Source of the DNA: Rikenellaceae bacterium
GTDB taxonomy: Bacteria > Bacteroidota > Bacteroidia > Bacteroidales > Rikenellaceae
Direction: 5' to 3'
Assembly (NCBI GenBank): GCA_015059945.1
Contig: SUZJ01000002.1
Coordinates: 1-64,000, forward strand
DNA length: 64,000 nucleotides
Position 1 is the stretch's first letter, and each line of letters begins with the position of its first letter. A model generated the notes under the pieces. The model made no database searches and was not told the DNA's origin. It saw only the letters and a list, made by a program, of their open reading frames with translations. Made by a program: the position numbers and the translations under genes. Shown here one piece after another: positions 23,310 to 33,215 of the stretch.

Positions 23310-24056
23310 TTAGCCCCTCATACCGCCACAGCACGAAATCACTTGGCCCGTGACGTAGCTACTCAGTCCACTGGCCAAGAACAAGGCAACGCCCGCAACA
23401 TCATCGGGAGTGCCCGCTCTGCGCAGCGAAATGCCCTCTACGAAGCTCGCCTTAATCTCATCGCTCAGCACGGCCGTCATATCGGTCTGGATAAAGCCCG
23501 GGGCAATACAGTTGGCCCTCACGCCCCTCGCGCCCAGCTCCTTAGCAATGCTCTTGGCCAGTGCAATGAGGCCCGCCTTGGATGCCGCATAGTTGGCTTG
23601 GCCCACGTTGCCGCCAATGCCCACAACCGAGCTCATAAAGATTATGCTGCCGCCCCTCTGGCGTGCCATAACGCTACTGATGGCGTGGCTGATATTAAAC
23701 GCCGAGGTGAGGTTGGTCTGGATAACGGCGTTCCACTGGTCGGCCGTCATTCGCATAAGCAGTGTGTCGCGAGTGATGCCCGCATTGTGCACCAGCACGT
23801 CTATGCGACCAAACTCTTTCTGCACAGCTGCCACCAGTTCGTGCGCCTCGTCATACGAAGCCGCATCTGACCTATAACCCACAGCCTTGCGGCCCATCTG
23901 CTCGATCTCTTTCACAAGGCTCTCGGCAGCCTCGGCCGATGAAAGGTAGGTAAATGCCACGTCTGCACCCTCGGCAGCGTAGCGCAATGCAATGGCGCGG
24001 CCAATACCGCGTGTGGCTCCCGTAACCAGAGCCACCTTATCGTTCAGTAATCCCAT
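23310..24056 (-). CDS. fabG: 3-oxoacyl-[acyl-carrier-protein] reductase
   Basis: FabG reduces 3-ketoacyl-ACP with NADPH in fatty-acid elongation. The 248-residue short-chain dehydrogenase has TGATRGIG at residues 12-19, the NAGI motif near 91-94, Ser143, and the YAASK catalytic pair Tyr156/Lys160. The open frame runs upstream to 24,125, but a TATCTTTG core at 24,104-24,111 lies inside that extension, so ATG 24,056 (MGLLNDKVALVTG) is chosen. It is divergent from glyA. Another SDR reductase cannot be fully excluded, as no fab genes adjoin. Confidence 0.9.
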   Translation of the reverse strand: MGLLNDKVALVTGATRGIGRAIALRYAAEGADVAFTYLSSAEAAESLVKEIEQMGRKAVGYRSDAASYDEAHELVAAVQKEFGRIDVLVHNAGITRDTLLMRMTADQWNAVIQTNLTSAFNISHAISSVMARQRGGSIIFMSSVVGIGGNVGQANYAASKAGLIALAKSIAKELGARGVRANCIAPGFIQTDMTAVLSDEIKASFVEGISLRRAGTPDDVAGVALFLASGLSSYVTGQVISCCGGMRG

Positions 24057-24103
24057 AGTATTATCTCTCTTTTTTAGGGGTTGATATTTGTTGTTCAACA
24101 CTC

Positions 24104-24111
24104 CAAAGATA
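24104..24111 (-). promoter_or_regulatory. Promoter -7 element for fabG
   Basis: The minus strand reads TATCTTTG, 47 bases upstream of the chosen start. Confidence 0.6.
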
Positions 24112-24153
24112 CAAATTTTGGCCAAAAACGATGCTAACTTAAATCTTTTTTGC

Positions 24154-24161
24154 TAAATTTG
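24154..24161 (+). promoter_or_regulatory. Promoter -7 element for glyA
   Basis: TAAATTTG lies 79 bases upstream of glyA. The leader begins with a small hairpin, GCCGA-CTT-TCGGC (24,172-24,184). Confidence 0.5.
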
Positions 24162-24240
24162 TGGTTCGGAAGCCGACTTTCGGCACCACGCAACAGTACG
24201 AAACAAACCTTATAACTTTTTATACACATAACCAACACAA

Positions 24241-25521
24241 ATGAAACACGACAACCAAATCTTTGACCTCATAGCCAAGGAGCGTGAGCGTCAGACCAAC
24301 GGTATCGAACTTATCGCATCCGAAAACTACGTTAGCGACCAAGTAATGGCCGCTATGGGCTCGGTGCTCACCAACAAATATGCCGAGGGTTATCCCGCAG
24401 CTCGCTACTACGGCGGTTGCGAGGTGGTAGACCAAGTAGAGGTATTGGCTCAGGAGCGTCTGAAAGAGCTCTACGGTGCCGAGTATGCCAATGTGCAGCC
24501 CCACAGTGGCGCTCAGGCCAATATGGCAGTGTTCTTCGCTTGCTTGAAGCCCGGCGATACCTTTATGGGTCTTGACTTGGCTCACGGTGGCCACCTCTCG
24601 CACGGCTCGCCCGTAAATATGTCGGGTGTTAACTACAAGGCTGTCGGCTACCAGCTCAGCCCCGAGACCGGCCAGATCGACTACGACCAGATGGAGGCTC
24701 TGGCCCTCGAGCACAAACCCAAGCTCATCATCGGTGGCGCTTCGGCCTACTCGCGCGAGTGGGACTACAAGCGTATGCGCGAGATTGCCGACAAGGTAGG
24801 CGCACTGCTGCTGGTTGATATGGCTCACACCGCCGGCCTCATTGCCGCAGGTCTGCTGAGCAACCCCGTTGAGTATGCACACATTGTTACCTCTACCACC
24901 CACAAGACCCTGCGCGGTCCTCGTGGCGGTATCATCCTTATGGGCAAAGACTTCGACAACCCTTGGGGCCTCACTACTCCCAAAGGCGTGGTGAAGAAGA
25001 TGAGCGCTGTGCTCAACTCGGCCGTATTCCCAGGCATCCAGGGCGGCCCTCTGGAGCACGTTATCGCTGCCAAGGCTGTCGCCTTCGGCGAGGCACTCGA
25101 CCCATCGTACAAAGAGTATCAGGCACAGGTTAAGAAAAATGCCGCAGCTATGGCCGAGGCCTTCGACAAGAGGGGCTACAAAGTGGTTTCGGGCGGTACC
25201 GACAACCACCTGATGCTCATCGACCTGCGCACCAAGTTCCCCGAGCTCACCGGTAAGGTGGCCGAGAAGGTGCTCGTTGCAGCCGACATCACTACCAACA
25301 AGAATATGGTGCCCTTCGATAGCCGCTCGCCCTTCCAGACCAGCGGTCTGCGCTTCGGTACTCCCGCCATCACCACCCGTGGTCTGAAAGAGGACAAGAT
25401 GGACTACATCGTCGAGCTTATCGACCGCGTACTCTCTGACCACGAGAACGAGGAGAATATCGCCGCAGTTCGCAAAGATGTGAACGAGCTGATGTCGGGC
25501 TATCCTCTCTTTGCTTGGTAA
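24241..25521 (+). CDS. glyA: Serine hydroxymethyltransferase
   Basis: GlyA interconverts serine and glycine and charges tetrahydrofolate with one-carbon units, using PLP. The 426-residue protein shows [10 protein letters not shown] near the N-terminus, [13 protein letters not shown] near 114-126, and the PLP lysine K222 in [14 protein letters not shown]. It is complete at both ends. The gene is transcribed alone, with its own promoter and terminator, divergently from fabG. Confidence 0.97.
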   Translation: MKHDNQIFDLIAKERERQTNGIELIASENYVSDQVMAAMGSVLTNKYAEGYPAARYYGGCEVVDQVEVLAQERLKELYGAEYANVQPHSGAQANMAVFFACLKPGDTFMGLDLAHGGHLSHGSPVNMSGVNYKAVGYQLSPETGQIDYDQMEALALEHKPKLIIGGASAYSREWDYKRMREIADKVGALLLVDMAHTAGLIAAGLLSNPVEYAHIVTSTTHKTLRGPRGGIILMGKDFDNPWGLTTPKGVVKKMSAVLNSAVFPGIQGGPLEHVIAAKAVAFGEALDPSYKEYQAQVKKNAAAMAEAFDKRGYKVVSGGTDNHLMLIDLRTKFPELTGKVAEKVLVAADITTNKNMVPFDSRSPFQTSGLRFGTPAITTRGLKEDKMDYIVELIDRVLSDHENEENIAAVRKDVNELMSGYPLFAW

Positions 25522-25583
25522 TAGTTTTTCGGGTTGTGCGGGCGCACTTTTGCCCGTATGATTTAAGACCTTTTTTCAACTCC

Positions 25584-25622
25584 AAGGGGGCTGCCAACAT
25601 TCGGTTTTGACAGCCCCTTTTT
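25584..25622 (+). terminator. Intrinsic terminator of glyA
   Basis: AAGGGGGCTG pairs with CAGCCCCTTTTT around an AT-rich loop, ending in T5. Confidence 0.85.
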
Positions 25623-25642
25623 AGATGACTTTTTTTTAGGGC

Positions 25643-26728
25643 GTGAAGCGTTTTTTGGGATACCTCTTTTTGACACTTTATACGATGGCCGTTGCAGTGG
25701 CTGTCGTGGTGGAGTTTGTACCTGTGGCAGATGAAATTATGCCATTCACTCTGCCTGCCGATTGGTTGCCGCAAAGTGTTGAAAACGAGGAGAGTGGTGG
25801 TTGCAAAGTACAAGATGAAGTGGCCGATGTGGAGCTGCTTTTTGTGGGCGATGTGATGGCCCATTTGCCCCAAGTCGAGGCTGCTCAGGTTGGCTCCGAG
25901 CGCTACGATTTTGGGCCCCATTTTGCACCCGTTGAGCCGCTTTTTGGTAGGGCCGATTTTGTGGTCGCCAACCTCGAAACCACACTCTCGCCAAGGCCCC
26001 CTTACGGAGGCTTCCCCGCCTTTGCTACGCCCGACCGACTGGCCCACGACTTGGCCGCTGCGGGGGTGGATTTTGTAACCCTCGCCAATAACCATATCGT
26101 AGACCGCGGAGCCGAGGGTGTGCTCAACACCATTGCCGCCCTCGACAATGCCCGCATAGGCCACGCAGGAGCCGCAGTTGAGGCCCTTAATCAGGGTAAT
26201 CTTGGCGGACAAGTAGTAGTTGTCGGAGGAGTAAAAATTGCACTGCTGGCCTATACCTATGGAGTCAATGGCTCCATTCCTGATGATGCCCAAGTGGCTC
26301 TCATAGAGCAGGGTAGAGTGGAGGCCGACCTGGCCAGACTGCCTGAGGATGTAGACCTTGTGGTGGCACTGCTCCACTGGGGCAACGAGTATCACCGCAC
26401 CCCCTCGGACTACCAACGCCAGGTGGCCGAGTGGATGCGAGCTGCGGGCGTAGACCTCATTGTTGGCTCACACCCCCACGTTGTGCAGCCCTTTGAGGAG
26501 TGGCGCGGCAGTGACGACCAGTGCGTGGGCGGAGTCTACTACTCGCTCGGCAACTTCATATCCAACCAGAACGACCGCCACACCGACTACGGCTTGGCCG
26601 CCCGCGTGAGGGTGCAAAAAACGGCCAATGCCGAGCCTACGCTCACCCTCTCGGCCGATACCCTCTACCGCCACCGCTACTGGCTCGACGGCCGCCAATA
26701 CTTCCGCGTAAGCCCCACGAGGTATTAG
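25643..26728 (+). CDS. CapA-family metallophosphatase-like protein
   Basis: This 361-residue protein belongs to the PGA_cap/CapA family, whose founding member takes part in poly-gamma-glutamate capsule export. Family motifs are complete: LLFVGDVMAH, FVVANLETTLS, FVTLANNHIVDRG, HWGNEYHRTPS, VDLIVGSHPHVVQPFE and VYYSLGNFISNQ. These form a metallophosphoesterase-like fold with likely metal ligands. A single N-terminal hydrophobic segment (about 5-28) anchors or exports it. The start is GTG at 25,643; the next in-frame ATG at 25,685 would delete half of this segment. No other capsule genes adjoin, so the substrate is unknown. Confidence 0.82.
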   Translation: MKRFLGYLFLTLYTMAVAVAVVVEFVPVADEIMPFTLPADWLPQSVENEESGGCKVQDEVADVELLFVGDVMAHLPQVEAAQVGSERYDFGPHFAPVEPLFGRADFVVANLETTLSPRPPYGGFPAFATPDRLAHDLAAAGVDFVTLANNHIVDRGAEGVLNTIAALDNARIGHAGAAVEALNQGNLGGQVVVVGGVKIALLAYTYGVNGSIPDDAQVALIEQGRVEADLARLPEDVDLVVALLHWGNEYHRTPSDYQRQVAEWMRAAGVDLIVGSHPHVVQPFEEWRGSDDQCVGGVYYSLGNFISNQNDRHTDYGLAARVRVQKTANAEPTLTLSADTLYRHRYWLDGRQYFRVSPTRY

Positions 26729-26743
26729 TAGAAACAAGATTTT

Positions 26744-26774
26744 CTTTAAGGGCCTTAAAGCCCTTAATGATTTA
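26744..26774. repeat. TTAAGG spacer repeat
   Basis: TTTAAGGGCCTTAAAGCCC and TTAATGATTTA, a short version of the TTAAGG module, lie between the CapA-type gene and the terminator. Confidence 0.5.
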
Positions 26775-26780
26775 CGGATA

Positions 26781-26820
26781 AACAAAGGGTTGGCAACGCG
26801 CATTGCCAACCCTTTTTGTT
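26781..26820. terminator. Bidirectional terminator between capA-like gene and fba
   Basis: AAAGGGTTGGCAA pairs with TTGCCAACCCTTTTT around CGCGCA; both strands have suitable T-runs. Confidence 0.9.
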
Positions 26821-26839
26821 GATTGCTACGAGAGTCAAA

Positions 26840-27835
26840 CTACTCGGCGTGACCTGCACTACCCAGTACGTTGATGTTCTTGTGCATATAGAGCTCTTTC
26901 AGACCATCGCGAGCGGGACCCAGATATTTGCGGGGGTCAAACTCTGCGGGGTTCTTAGCAAACACCTCGCGGATAGCAGCAGTCATAGCCAGACGGCCGT
27001 CCGAGTCGATGTTGATTTTGCAAACTGCACTCTTGGCAGCCTCACGCAACTGCTCCTCGGGAATACCCACTGCATCTTTCAGAGCACCACCATAGGTGTT
27101 GATGATAGCAACTTTGTCCTGGGGTACCGAGCTCGAGCCGTGGAGTACGATGGGGAAGCCGGGGATACGCTCCTCGATCTCTTTCAGAATGTCGAAGCGC
27201 AATGGTGGGGGAACCAAGATGCCGTTATCGTTGCGGGTGCACTGCTCGGGTTTGAACTTGTTGGCACCGTGCGAAGTACCAATCGAGATGGCCAGCGAAT
27301 CAACACCGGTTTTCTGTACGAAGTCGATAACATCGTTGGGGTCGGTGTAGGTGTGGTGCTCGGCAACAACCTCATCCTCGATACCGGCCAATACGCCCAG
27401 CTCGCCCTCGACGGTTACGTCAAACTGGTGAGCGTAGTCTACAACCTGTTTGGTCAGGGCTACGTTCTCCTCGTAGGGCAGGTGGCTACCGTCGATCATA
27501 ACGCTCGAGAAGCCCATATCGATACACGATTTGCAGAGCTCGAAGCTGTTACCGTGGTCGAGGTGCAGAGCGATAGGAATGTTTTTGCCAAGCTCTTTTG
27601 CATACTCAACAGCACCCTGTGCCATATAGCGGAGCAGAGTCTGGTTGGCATACTTGCGGGCACCCGACGATACCTGCAAGATTACGGGCGACGAGGTCTC
27701 AACGCAAGCTGCGATGATAGCCTGGAGCTGCTCCATGTTGTTGAAGTTGTAGGCGGGAATTGCGTAACCGCCTTTGATTGCGCCTGCAAACATCTCTTTG
27801 GTGTTCACGAGGCCTAACTCTTTGTAAGATACCAT
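26840..27835 (-). CDS. fba: Fructose-bisphosphate aldolase, class II
   Basis: This zinc-dependent enzyme cleaves fructose 1,6-bisphosphate to two triose phosphates in glycolysis. The 331 residues include AIPAYNFNNMEQLQAII, the zinc-site HLDHGNSFELCKSCIDMG with SSVMIDGSH after it, a second metal-site block with EGELG, and VLHGSSSVP near the C-terminal end of the barrel. It is complete, divergent from fumarase, and has a TATATTTG core 51 bases upstream. Confidence 0.95.
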   Translation of the reverse strand: MVSYKELGLVNTKEMFAGAIKGGYAIPAYNFNNMEQLQAIIAACVETSSPVILQVSSGARKYANQTLLRYMAQGAVEYAKELGKNIPIALHLDHGNSFELCKSCIDMGFSSVMIDGSHLPYEENVALTKQVVDYAHQFDVTVEGELGVLAGIEDEVVAEHHTYTDPNDVIDFVQKTGVDSLAISIGTSHGANKFKPEQCTRNDNGILVPPPLRFDILKEIEERIPGFPIVLHGSSSVPQDKVAIINTYGGALKDAVGIPEEQLREAAKSAVCKINIDSDGRLAMTAAIREVFAKNPAEFDPRKYLGPARDGLKELYMHKNINVLGSAGHAE

Positions 27836-27886
27836 ATTGTAAAATTATTTATGAGTGATTGAATTGTCAGTTATTAAAAATTTTTA

Positions 27887-27894
27887 CAAATATA
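27887..27894 (-). promoter_or_regulatory. Promoter -7 element for fba
   Basis: The minus strand reads TATATTTG, 51 bases upstream of the start codon. Confidence 0.6.
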
Positions 27895-27949
27895 AGGATT
27901 TTTTCGGGAATAATGGCCAACGGGGGCTTATTTTTTCGCAAAAAAGAGT

Positions 27950-27957
27950 TACCTTTG
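27950..27957 (+). promoter_or_regulatory. Promoter -7 element for fumarase
   Basis: TACCTTTG lies 88 bases upstream of the fumarase ATG, divergent from the fba promoter. Confidence 0.6.
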
Positions 27958-28045
27958 TGTTGCTCTAACCAAAGGTTAGATTTTGTGTGACAAGAGAATT
28001 TGACAAACAAACAATAAACATAACAAATTTACACTAACAACAACT

Positions 28046-29656
28046 ATGAGCGAATTTAAGTATCAGCCTATGTTCGAGCACGGTGCCGACACCACCGAGT
28101 ATGAGCTCGTGAGCAGCGATTATGTCAAGACTATCGAGTGCGACGGTCGCAAGATTCTGAAAGTAGACCCCGAGGGCCTTGCCGTACTGGCCAAGAGGGC
28201 TTTTGAGGATGTCTCGTTCTACCTGCGCAGCTCGCACTTGCAGAAGCTGGCCAACATTTTGGAGGACCCCGAGGCTACCGACAACGACAAGTTTGTGGCT
28301 CACACTATGCTGATGAACCAGGTTGTAGCGGCCGAGGGCCAGCTGCCCACTTGCCAAGATACGGGTACCGCCATTGCTATCGGTAAGAAGGGCGAGAATG
28401 TTTGGACCGGTGCCGACGATGCCGAGTATATCTCTAAGGGTGTCTACCAGACCTATGCCGAGCGTAACCTCCGCTACTCGCAGGTGGTGCCTATCACTAT
28501 GACCGACGAGCACAATAGCGGCAACAACCTGCCTGCACAGATTGACCTCTATGCCGAGAGTGGCAACGAGTATAAATTCCTCTTTATCACCAAGGGTGGT
28601 GGCTCGGCCAACAAGACCTTCCTCTACCAGCAGACCAAGGCGCTGCTGAACGAGAAGTCGCTCACCGAGTTTATCACCGAGCACATCAAAGACCTGGGTA
28701 CTTCGGCTTGTCCTCCCTACCACTTGGCATTTGTAGTGGGTGGTACTTCGGCCGAGGCCAACCTGACCGCAGTTAAGAAAGCTTCGGCAGGCTATTTCGA
28801 CAATCTGCCCACCAGCGGTAACGACGGTGGTCGTGCCTTCCGCGACTTGGAGTGGGAGGAGAAGGTGTTGAAGATTTGCCGCGAGAGTGGCATTGGTGCC
28901 CAGTTTGGTGGCAAGTACTTTGTTCACGACGTGAGGGTTATCCGTATGCCTCGCCACGCAGCTTCGTGCCCCGTAGGTATTGGCGTTAGCTGCTCGGCCG
29001 ACCGCAATATCAAGGCCAAGATTAACGAGCAGGGCTTGTGGATTGAGAAGTTGGAGAAGAATCCTGCACGATTCTTGCCCACCACTGCTCCTGCAATGGC
29101 TCCCGCAGTAGAGATCGACCTCGACGAGGGTATGGACAAGGTGCGTGAGACTCTGTCGAAATACCCCATCAAGACCCGTTTGAACCTGAAAGGTACCCTG
29201 ATTGTGGCTCGCGATATCGCCCACGCCCGCATCAAACAGATGCTCGACGAGGGTAAACCTATGCCCGAGTACTTCAAGAACCACCCCGTTTACTACGCAG
29301 GTCCCGCCAAGACTCCCACAGGTATGGCTTCGGGTAGCTTTGGTCCCACCACCGCAGGTCGTATGGACCCCTATGTAGACCTGTTCCAGAGCGTAGGCGG
29401 CTCGATGGTTATGGTGGCTAAGGGCAACCGCTCGCAGGCTGTTACCGACGCTTGCCAGAAACACGGTGGCTTCTACCTGGGCTCGATTGGTGGCCCCGCA
29501 GCTATCTTGGCCAAACAGAGCATCAAGAGTGTTGAGGTTGTGGACTTCCCCGAGCTGGGTATGGAGGCTGTGAGGAAGATTTATGTCGAGAACTTCCCTG
29601 CATTTATCATCGTTGATGATAAGGGCAATGACTTTTTTGCCGAGTTTAAGCACTAA
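28046..29656 (+). CDS. Fumarate hydratase, class I (iron-sulfur)
   Basis: This oxygen-sensitive [4Fe-4S] enzyme interconverts fumarate and malate. The 536-residue single-chain form joins the alpha-like part ([44 protein letters not shown]) to the beta-like part ([40 protein letters not shown]). Cluster-ligand cysteines are visible in TCQDTG, TSACPP and HAASCPVG. It is complete and transcribed alone or with batD downstream. In Bacteroidales it would serve the reductive branch leading to succinate. Confidence 0.94.
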   Translation: MSEFKYQPMFEHGADTTEYELVSSDYVKTIECDGRKILKVDPEGLAVLAKRAFEDVSFYLRSSHLQKLANILEDPEATDNDKFVAHTMLMNQVVAAEGQLPTCQDTGTAIAIGKKGENVWTGADDAEYISKGVYQTYAERNLRYSQVVPITMTDEHNSGNNLPAQIDLYAESGNEYKFLFITKGGGSANKTFLYQQTKALLNEKSLTEFITEHIKDLGTSACPPYHLAFVVGGTSAEANLTAVKKASAGYFDNLPTSGNDGGRAFRDLEWEEKVLKICRESGIGAQFGGKYFVHDVRVIRMPRHAASCPVGIGVSCSADRNIKAKINEQGLWIEKLEKNPARFLPTTAPAMAPAVEIDLDEGMDKVRETLSKYPIKTRLNLKGTLIVARDIAHARIKQMLDEGKPMPEYFKNHPVYYAGPAKTPTGMASGSFGPTTAGRMDPYVDLFQSVGGSMVMVAKGNRSQAVTDACQKHGGFYLGSIGGPAAILAKQSIKSVEVVDFPELGMEAVRKIYVENFPAFIIVDDKGNDFFAEFKH

Positions 29657-29678
29657 ACTCTGCGTTACATACGTTTAG

Positions 29679-29728
29679 ACTAACGTGGTTGCCCCCGAAA
29701 AGTAGTTGTGGGAGGCAGCCACGTTAGT
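29679..29728 (+). terminator. Hairpin after fumarase, possible terminator
   Basis: ACTAACGTGG and GGCAGCCACGTTAGT form a 15-bp stem with one wobble. There is no T-run afterwards, so attenuation or mRNA protection is as likely as termination. Confidence 0.5.
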
Positions 29729-29774
29729 TGTGATTTTGCAACGAAGCAGACAAAAACTTTTCTAAAACAAAGGA

Positions 29775-31652
29775 ATGAGAAGATTCGTTTTACTCCTCTC
29801 TACGCTTTTGTGCGTGGTGTGTGGTGCACTGGCCGACGAGGTATCGTTAGAGGTCAATGTGCCCAGGGTGGTGGCCGTGGGCGAGCCTTTCAGGGTTGAG
29901 TTTATGGTCAATGCCAAGCCCAAAGGCGGTCTTGAAGCCCCCTCGTTCGAGGGGTTCAACCTTATTGCCGGCCCTTCGACGGGGTCGAGCAGCAGTATGA
30001 GCTTTGTCAATGGCCAGATGACACAGTCGGTTACCTACTCGTACACCTACGTTGTTGTGTGCCCCACCGAGGGCGAGTACACGCTGGGTAGTGCGGCGGT
30101 GAAAGTCGATGGCAAAGAGTACCGCACCAGGGCTGTGAGTATCAAGGCTATAGTAGAGCAAGGCGGTGGCGGCCAGTCGAGTGGCCAGGGTCAAAGGCCA
30201 GGCAGTGGCGGTCAGCAACAAGGTGGCGGTCAGCAACAGCAACAGAGCGTGGCCAAGGTGGCCGACGATGACCTGCTCATTCGCGCCTCGGTAGACCGCA
30301 CATCGCTCTATAAGGGCGAGCCTGTGAGGGTGGTCTATAAACTCTACACTCGCGTGGGGCTGGCAGGTGTCGAGGGACAGAAGATGCCCTCGTTTGCGGG
30401 CTTCTGGACCCAGAGGCTCAATATCGATGCCAACCGCTGGGTGAGGGAGGAACTGAACGGCAAAATCTACGATGCCTGCCCTCTGGCCGAGTATCTGTTG
30501 TTCCCACAGCAGAGCGGCAAGCTGACTATCGACCCACTGGAGATTTCGGCCGTTGTACACCTGCAAGTGCGCGGTGGTGGCGGCTTCTCAAACAACCCCT
30601 TTGCCGAGTTCTTCGGAGGGCCCCAGATTGAGGAGGTGCGCAAGGCGGTTAAGTCTAAACCCATCACGCTGAATGTCAAACCTCTGCCCGAGGGGGCGCC
30701 AGCAAGTTTCAGTGGTGCGGTGGGCGAGTATGAGATGGTCGTAACTCCACCTGCCGACCAGATTGTGGCCAATAGTGCAGTGACCTATACCGTCAAGATT
30801 TCGGGCCGTGGCAACCTGTCGATGATTCAGGCTCCGCAGGTCGAGCTGCCCACCTCGTTCGAGCAGTATAGTGTCAAGAGTAGCGAGAGTATCCAGGCTA
30901 CGGCAAGTGGCTCGAGCGGCTACCGCCAGTTTGAGTACCCTATGATTGCCAGGGCCGATGGCGACTTTCTGATTCCTGCGCTCGAGTTCAGCTACTTCAA
31001 CCCCAAGTTGGGCAAGTACGTTACCCTCTCGTCGGCCGAGTATATGATTCACGTCAGCCCCGACGACAAGGCTGCCGCAGCAGGACCCAATGCCGGTCTG
31101 GTGAGCGGTATCTCTAAGGAGGACATCAAGTTCTTGGGGCGCGACATCAGGTTTATCAAACTGGGCGATGCCAATCTGGTGCCCAAGGGCAAGCTGTTTA
31201 TGTTCAGCGGCTTGTGGTGGCTCATTGCGGTAGTGATGATTGGCCTGGCGGTGGTGGTGGCCTCGTGGCTGCGTAGCCACCTGCGCGAGATGCGCAACCA
31301 GGCAACCCTCAAAGGCAAGAGGGCCAACAAGGTGGCACTGCAACGCCTGCGTGCGGCCGAAAGGTATATGAACGAGCAGAACATCAAGGGCTTCTATGAG
31401 GAGATGCTGCGAGCTCTGTGGGGCTATATGGGCGACAAACTCAACATACCCGTTGCCGACCTGACCAAAGAGAGCGTTAGGGAGCGCCTGGCCCGTAAGG
31501 GTGTCGAGCAGAGCGACATAGAGCAGTATGTGGCTGTCATCAGCGACTGCGAGTATGCCCAATATGCACCCTCGGGCGGTGGCCATATGAGGGATGCCTA
31601 CTTGGTGGGCGTAGAGATTATCTCCAAACTGGAGTCGGTCATTAACAAGTAA
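29775..31652 (+). CDS. batD: Aerotolerance protein BatD
   Basis: BatD is a periplasm-facing, membrane-anchored protein of the Bacteroides aerotolerance system, linked to surviving oxidative stress. The 625-residue product has a signal peptide (about 1-20, ending GALA), beta-sandwich repeats over the ectodomain, a Gly/Gln-rich linker near 130-160, a transmembrane segment near 477-496, and a cytoplasmic helical tail. The linker is low-complexity and unusual for the family. batE follows after 24 bases. The usual moxR-batA-batB-batC genes are not upstream; fumarase is. Confidence 0.86.
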   Translation: MRRFVLLLSTLLCVVCGALADEVSLEVNVPRVVAVGEPFRVEFMVNAKPKGGLEAPSFEGFNLIAGPSTGSSSSMSFVNGQMTQSVTYSYTYVVVCPTEGEYTLGSAAVKVDGKEYRTRAVSIKAIVEQGGGGQSSGQGQRPGSGGQQQGGGQQQQQSVAKVADDDLLIRASVDRTSLYKGEPVRVVYKLYTRVGLAGVEGQKMPSFAGFWTQRLNIDANRWVREELNGKIYDACPLAEYLLFPQQSGKLTIDPLEISAVVHLQVRGGGGFSNNPFAEFFGGPQIEEVRKAVKSKPITLNVKPLPEGAPASFSGAVGEYEMVVTPPADQIVANSAVTYTVKISGRGNLSMIQAPQVELPTSFEQYSVKSSESIQATASGSSGYRQFEYPMIARADGDFLIPALEFSYFNPKLGKYVTLSSAEYMIHVSPDDKAAAAGPNAGLVSGISKEDIKFLGRDIRFIKLGDANLVPKGKLFMFSGLWWLIAVVMIGLAVVVASWLRSHLREMRNQATLKGKRANKVALQRLRAAERYMNEQNIKGFYEEMLRALWGYMGDKLNIPVADLTKESVRERLARKGVEQSDIEQYVAVISDCEYAQYAPSGGGHMRDAYLVGVEIISKLESVINK

Positions 31653-31676
31653 ATTGTAAGGATAAGAGAAGCAACT

Positions 31677-32465
31677 ATGCAGATATACGATATTACAAAA
31701 CGATTGGTGGCACTGGTGGTGGCCGTTGTGACACTCGCAGGAGTAGCCCACGCAGCCGATAACACTCAGGCCAACGAGCAGTGGGCGAGGGCCAATACGC
31801 TCTATACCGCAGGCGACTATAATGGCGCTGTGGCCACCTATGACTCGATTGTAAACGAGGGACTTGTAAGTGCTCGACTCTACTATAATCTGGCCAATGC
31901 ATACTTCAAGTCGGGCAAGATTGGCGAGGCCATACTCTACTACCACAAGGCGGCCAAACTGGACCCCAACGACGACGATGTGGCCTACAACTTGGCCTAC
32001 GCTCAGAGCTTTACGAAGGATAAGATTGAGAGCGTACCCGGCTCGGCCATTGGGCGCATTGCCGATAGCGTGGGCAACCTGATGAGCAGCAATGCTTGGG
32101 CAGTTGTGTCGCTCGTGCTGCTGGGCCTTTCGTTGGTTTTGGTTATACTCTACATCGTACTGACTGGGCGCTCGGCCCGCAAGGTGTCGTTTGTGGGTGC
32201 AGTGGTATGCTTGGTGCTGATGGTGGCGGCTGTGGCCTTTGGCGGTGCCGAAAGGCGCGATGTGCTGTCGGCCGATGAGGCCATTGTACTCTCGTCGGCA
32301 GCGGCCGTTAAGGCCTCGCCCGAGCGCACAAGCAAAGACCTATTTATCCTGCACGAGGGTACCAAAGTAGAGGTGCTCGACTCGTTTGGCACTTGGCGCG
32401 AGATTCGCATTGCCGATGGCAACAAGGGCTGGATTCAGCAGTCGGCCATAGCACTTATAGATTGA
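31677..32465 (+). CDS. batE: BatE-like TPR and SH3 membrane protein
   Basis: The 262-residue protein has a signal peptide (about 1-29, ending AHA) and TPR repeats (YTAGDYNGAVATYDSIVNEG and YYNLANAYFKSGKIGEAILY, about 35-105). Two transmembrane segments (about 140-162 and 170-188) follow, and a bacterial SH3-like domain at the end (about 200-262, EGTKVEVLDSFGTWREIRI and GWIQ). This order is typical of BatE. It follows batD in what looks like one transcript with recR 33 bases downstream. Confidence 0.82.
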   Translation: MQIYDITKRLVALVVAVVTLAGVAHAADNTQANEQWARANTLYTAGDYNGAVATYDSIVNEGLVSARLYYNLANAYFKSGKIGEAILYYHKAAKLDPNDDDVAYNLAYAQSFTKDKIESVPGSAIGRIADSVGNLMSSNAWAVVSLVLLGLSLVLVILYIVLTGRSARKVSFVGAVVCLVLMVAAVAFGGAERRDVLSADEAIVLSSAAAVKASPERTSKDLFILHEGTKVEVLDSFGTWREIRIADGNKGWIQQSAIALID

Positions 32466-32498
32466 TTTTTAGTGTATTAGAAACTATATTTTTCCCCA

Positions 32499-33101
32499 AT
32501 GTCAAAACTTCTCAACGATGCCGTAGGCGAATTGGCCAAACTGCCCTCGGTGGGTAAGCGTACAGCCCTGCGACTGGCCCTGCACCTGCTGGGCGAGGAG
32601 CCCGAAGAGGTGGCTGCGCTGGCCGAGGCTCTGGTGCGCTTTCGCAAGGAGGTGCGCTACTGCTCGCGCTGCAACAATATCTCCGACGACGAGGTGTGCC
32701 CCATCTGCCAGGACCCCCGACGCGACCGCTCGACGGTGTGCGTGGTCGAGCAGGTGGGCGACGTGCTCTCGATAGAGAAAACGCAGCAATACAACGGCCT
32801 CTACCACGTCTTGGGTGGCATTATTTCGCCAATGCAGGGCATAGGTCCGAGCGACTTGAAGATTGACTTGCTGGTTGATAATATTGCTCGGGGCGAGATT
32901 AAGGAGGTCATATTGGCCATTGGTGCGACCGTCGAGGGTGAGACTACGCTCTTCTATATTATGCGCCGCCTGGCCCAATTTCCCGACCTGCGCATCACCA
33001 AGATTGCCCGAGGCATTGGCGTAGGCGATGAGATTGAGTATGCCAACGAGCTGACCATTGCCCACGCCCTCCATAACCGCATCGACGTCAGCAGAGATTA
33101 A
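32499..33101 (+). CDS. recR: Recombination mediator protein RecR
   Basis: RecR works with RecO and RecF to load RecA onto gapped DNA. The 200-residue protein has an N-terminal helix-hairpin-helix (LAKLPSVGKRTALRLALHLL), a four-cysteine zinc site at C55, C58, C67 and C70, and a Toprim domain (CVVEQVGDVLSIEKT onward, with YHVLGGIISPMQGIGP). It ends before a strong bidirectional terminator and appears to be the last gene of the batD-batE-recR transcript. Confidence 0.96.
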   Translation: MSKLLNDAVGELAKLPSVGKRTALRLALHLLGEEPEEVAALAEALVRFRKEVRYCSRCNNISDDEVCPICQDPRRDRSTVCVVEQVGDVLSIEKTQQYNGLYHVLGGIISPMQGIGPSDLKIDLLVDNIARGEIKEVILAIGATVEGETTLFYIMRRLAQFPDLRITKIARGIGVGDEIEYANELTIAHALHNRIDVSRD

Positions 33102-33111
33102 GAGAGAATTG

Positions 33112-33150
33112 TTAAGGGCCTTAAAGCCCTTATAGTCCTTAAAATCCTTA
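33112..33150. repeat. TTAAGG spacer repeat
   Basis: TTAAGGGCCTTAAAGCCC-type units follow the recR stop codon and precede the terminator. Confidence 0.5.
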
Positions 33151-33157
33151 TTTTAAT

Positions 33158-33195
33158 ACGACAAAGGCTCCGCGATTGCTCGGAGCCTTTGTCGT
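33158..33195. terminator. Bidirectional terminator after recR
   Basis: A perfect 15-bp stem (ACGACAAAGGCTCCG and complement) closes an 8-base loop between convergent recR and the outer-membrane protein gene. T-runs are short. Confidence 0.85.
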
Positions 33196-33215
33196 TGTAT
33201 GGTATTGTGTTGCAA

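Noticed and set aside
24220-25443. A 407-codon minus-strand open frame
   Set aside because: It is antisense to glyA; no family features.
28034-29653. A 539-codon minus-strand open frame
   Set aside because: It is antisense to the complete class I fumarase, with low-complexity translation and no motif.
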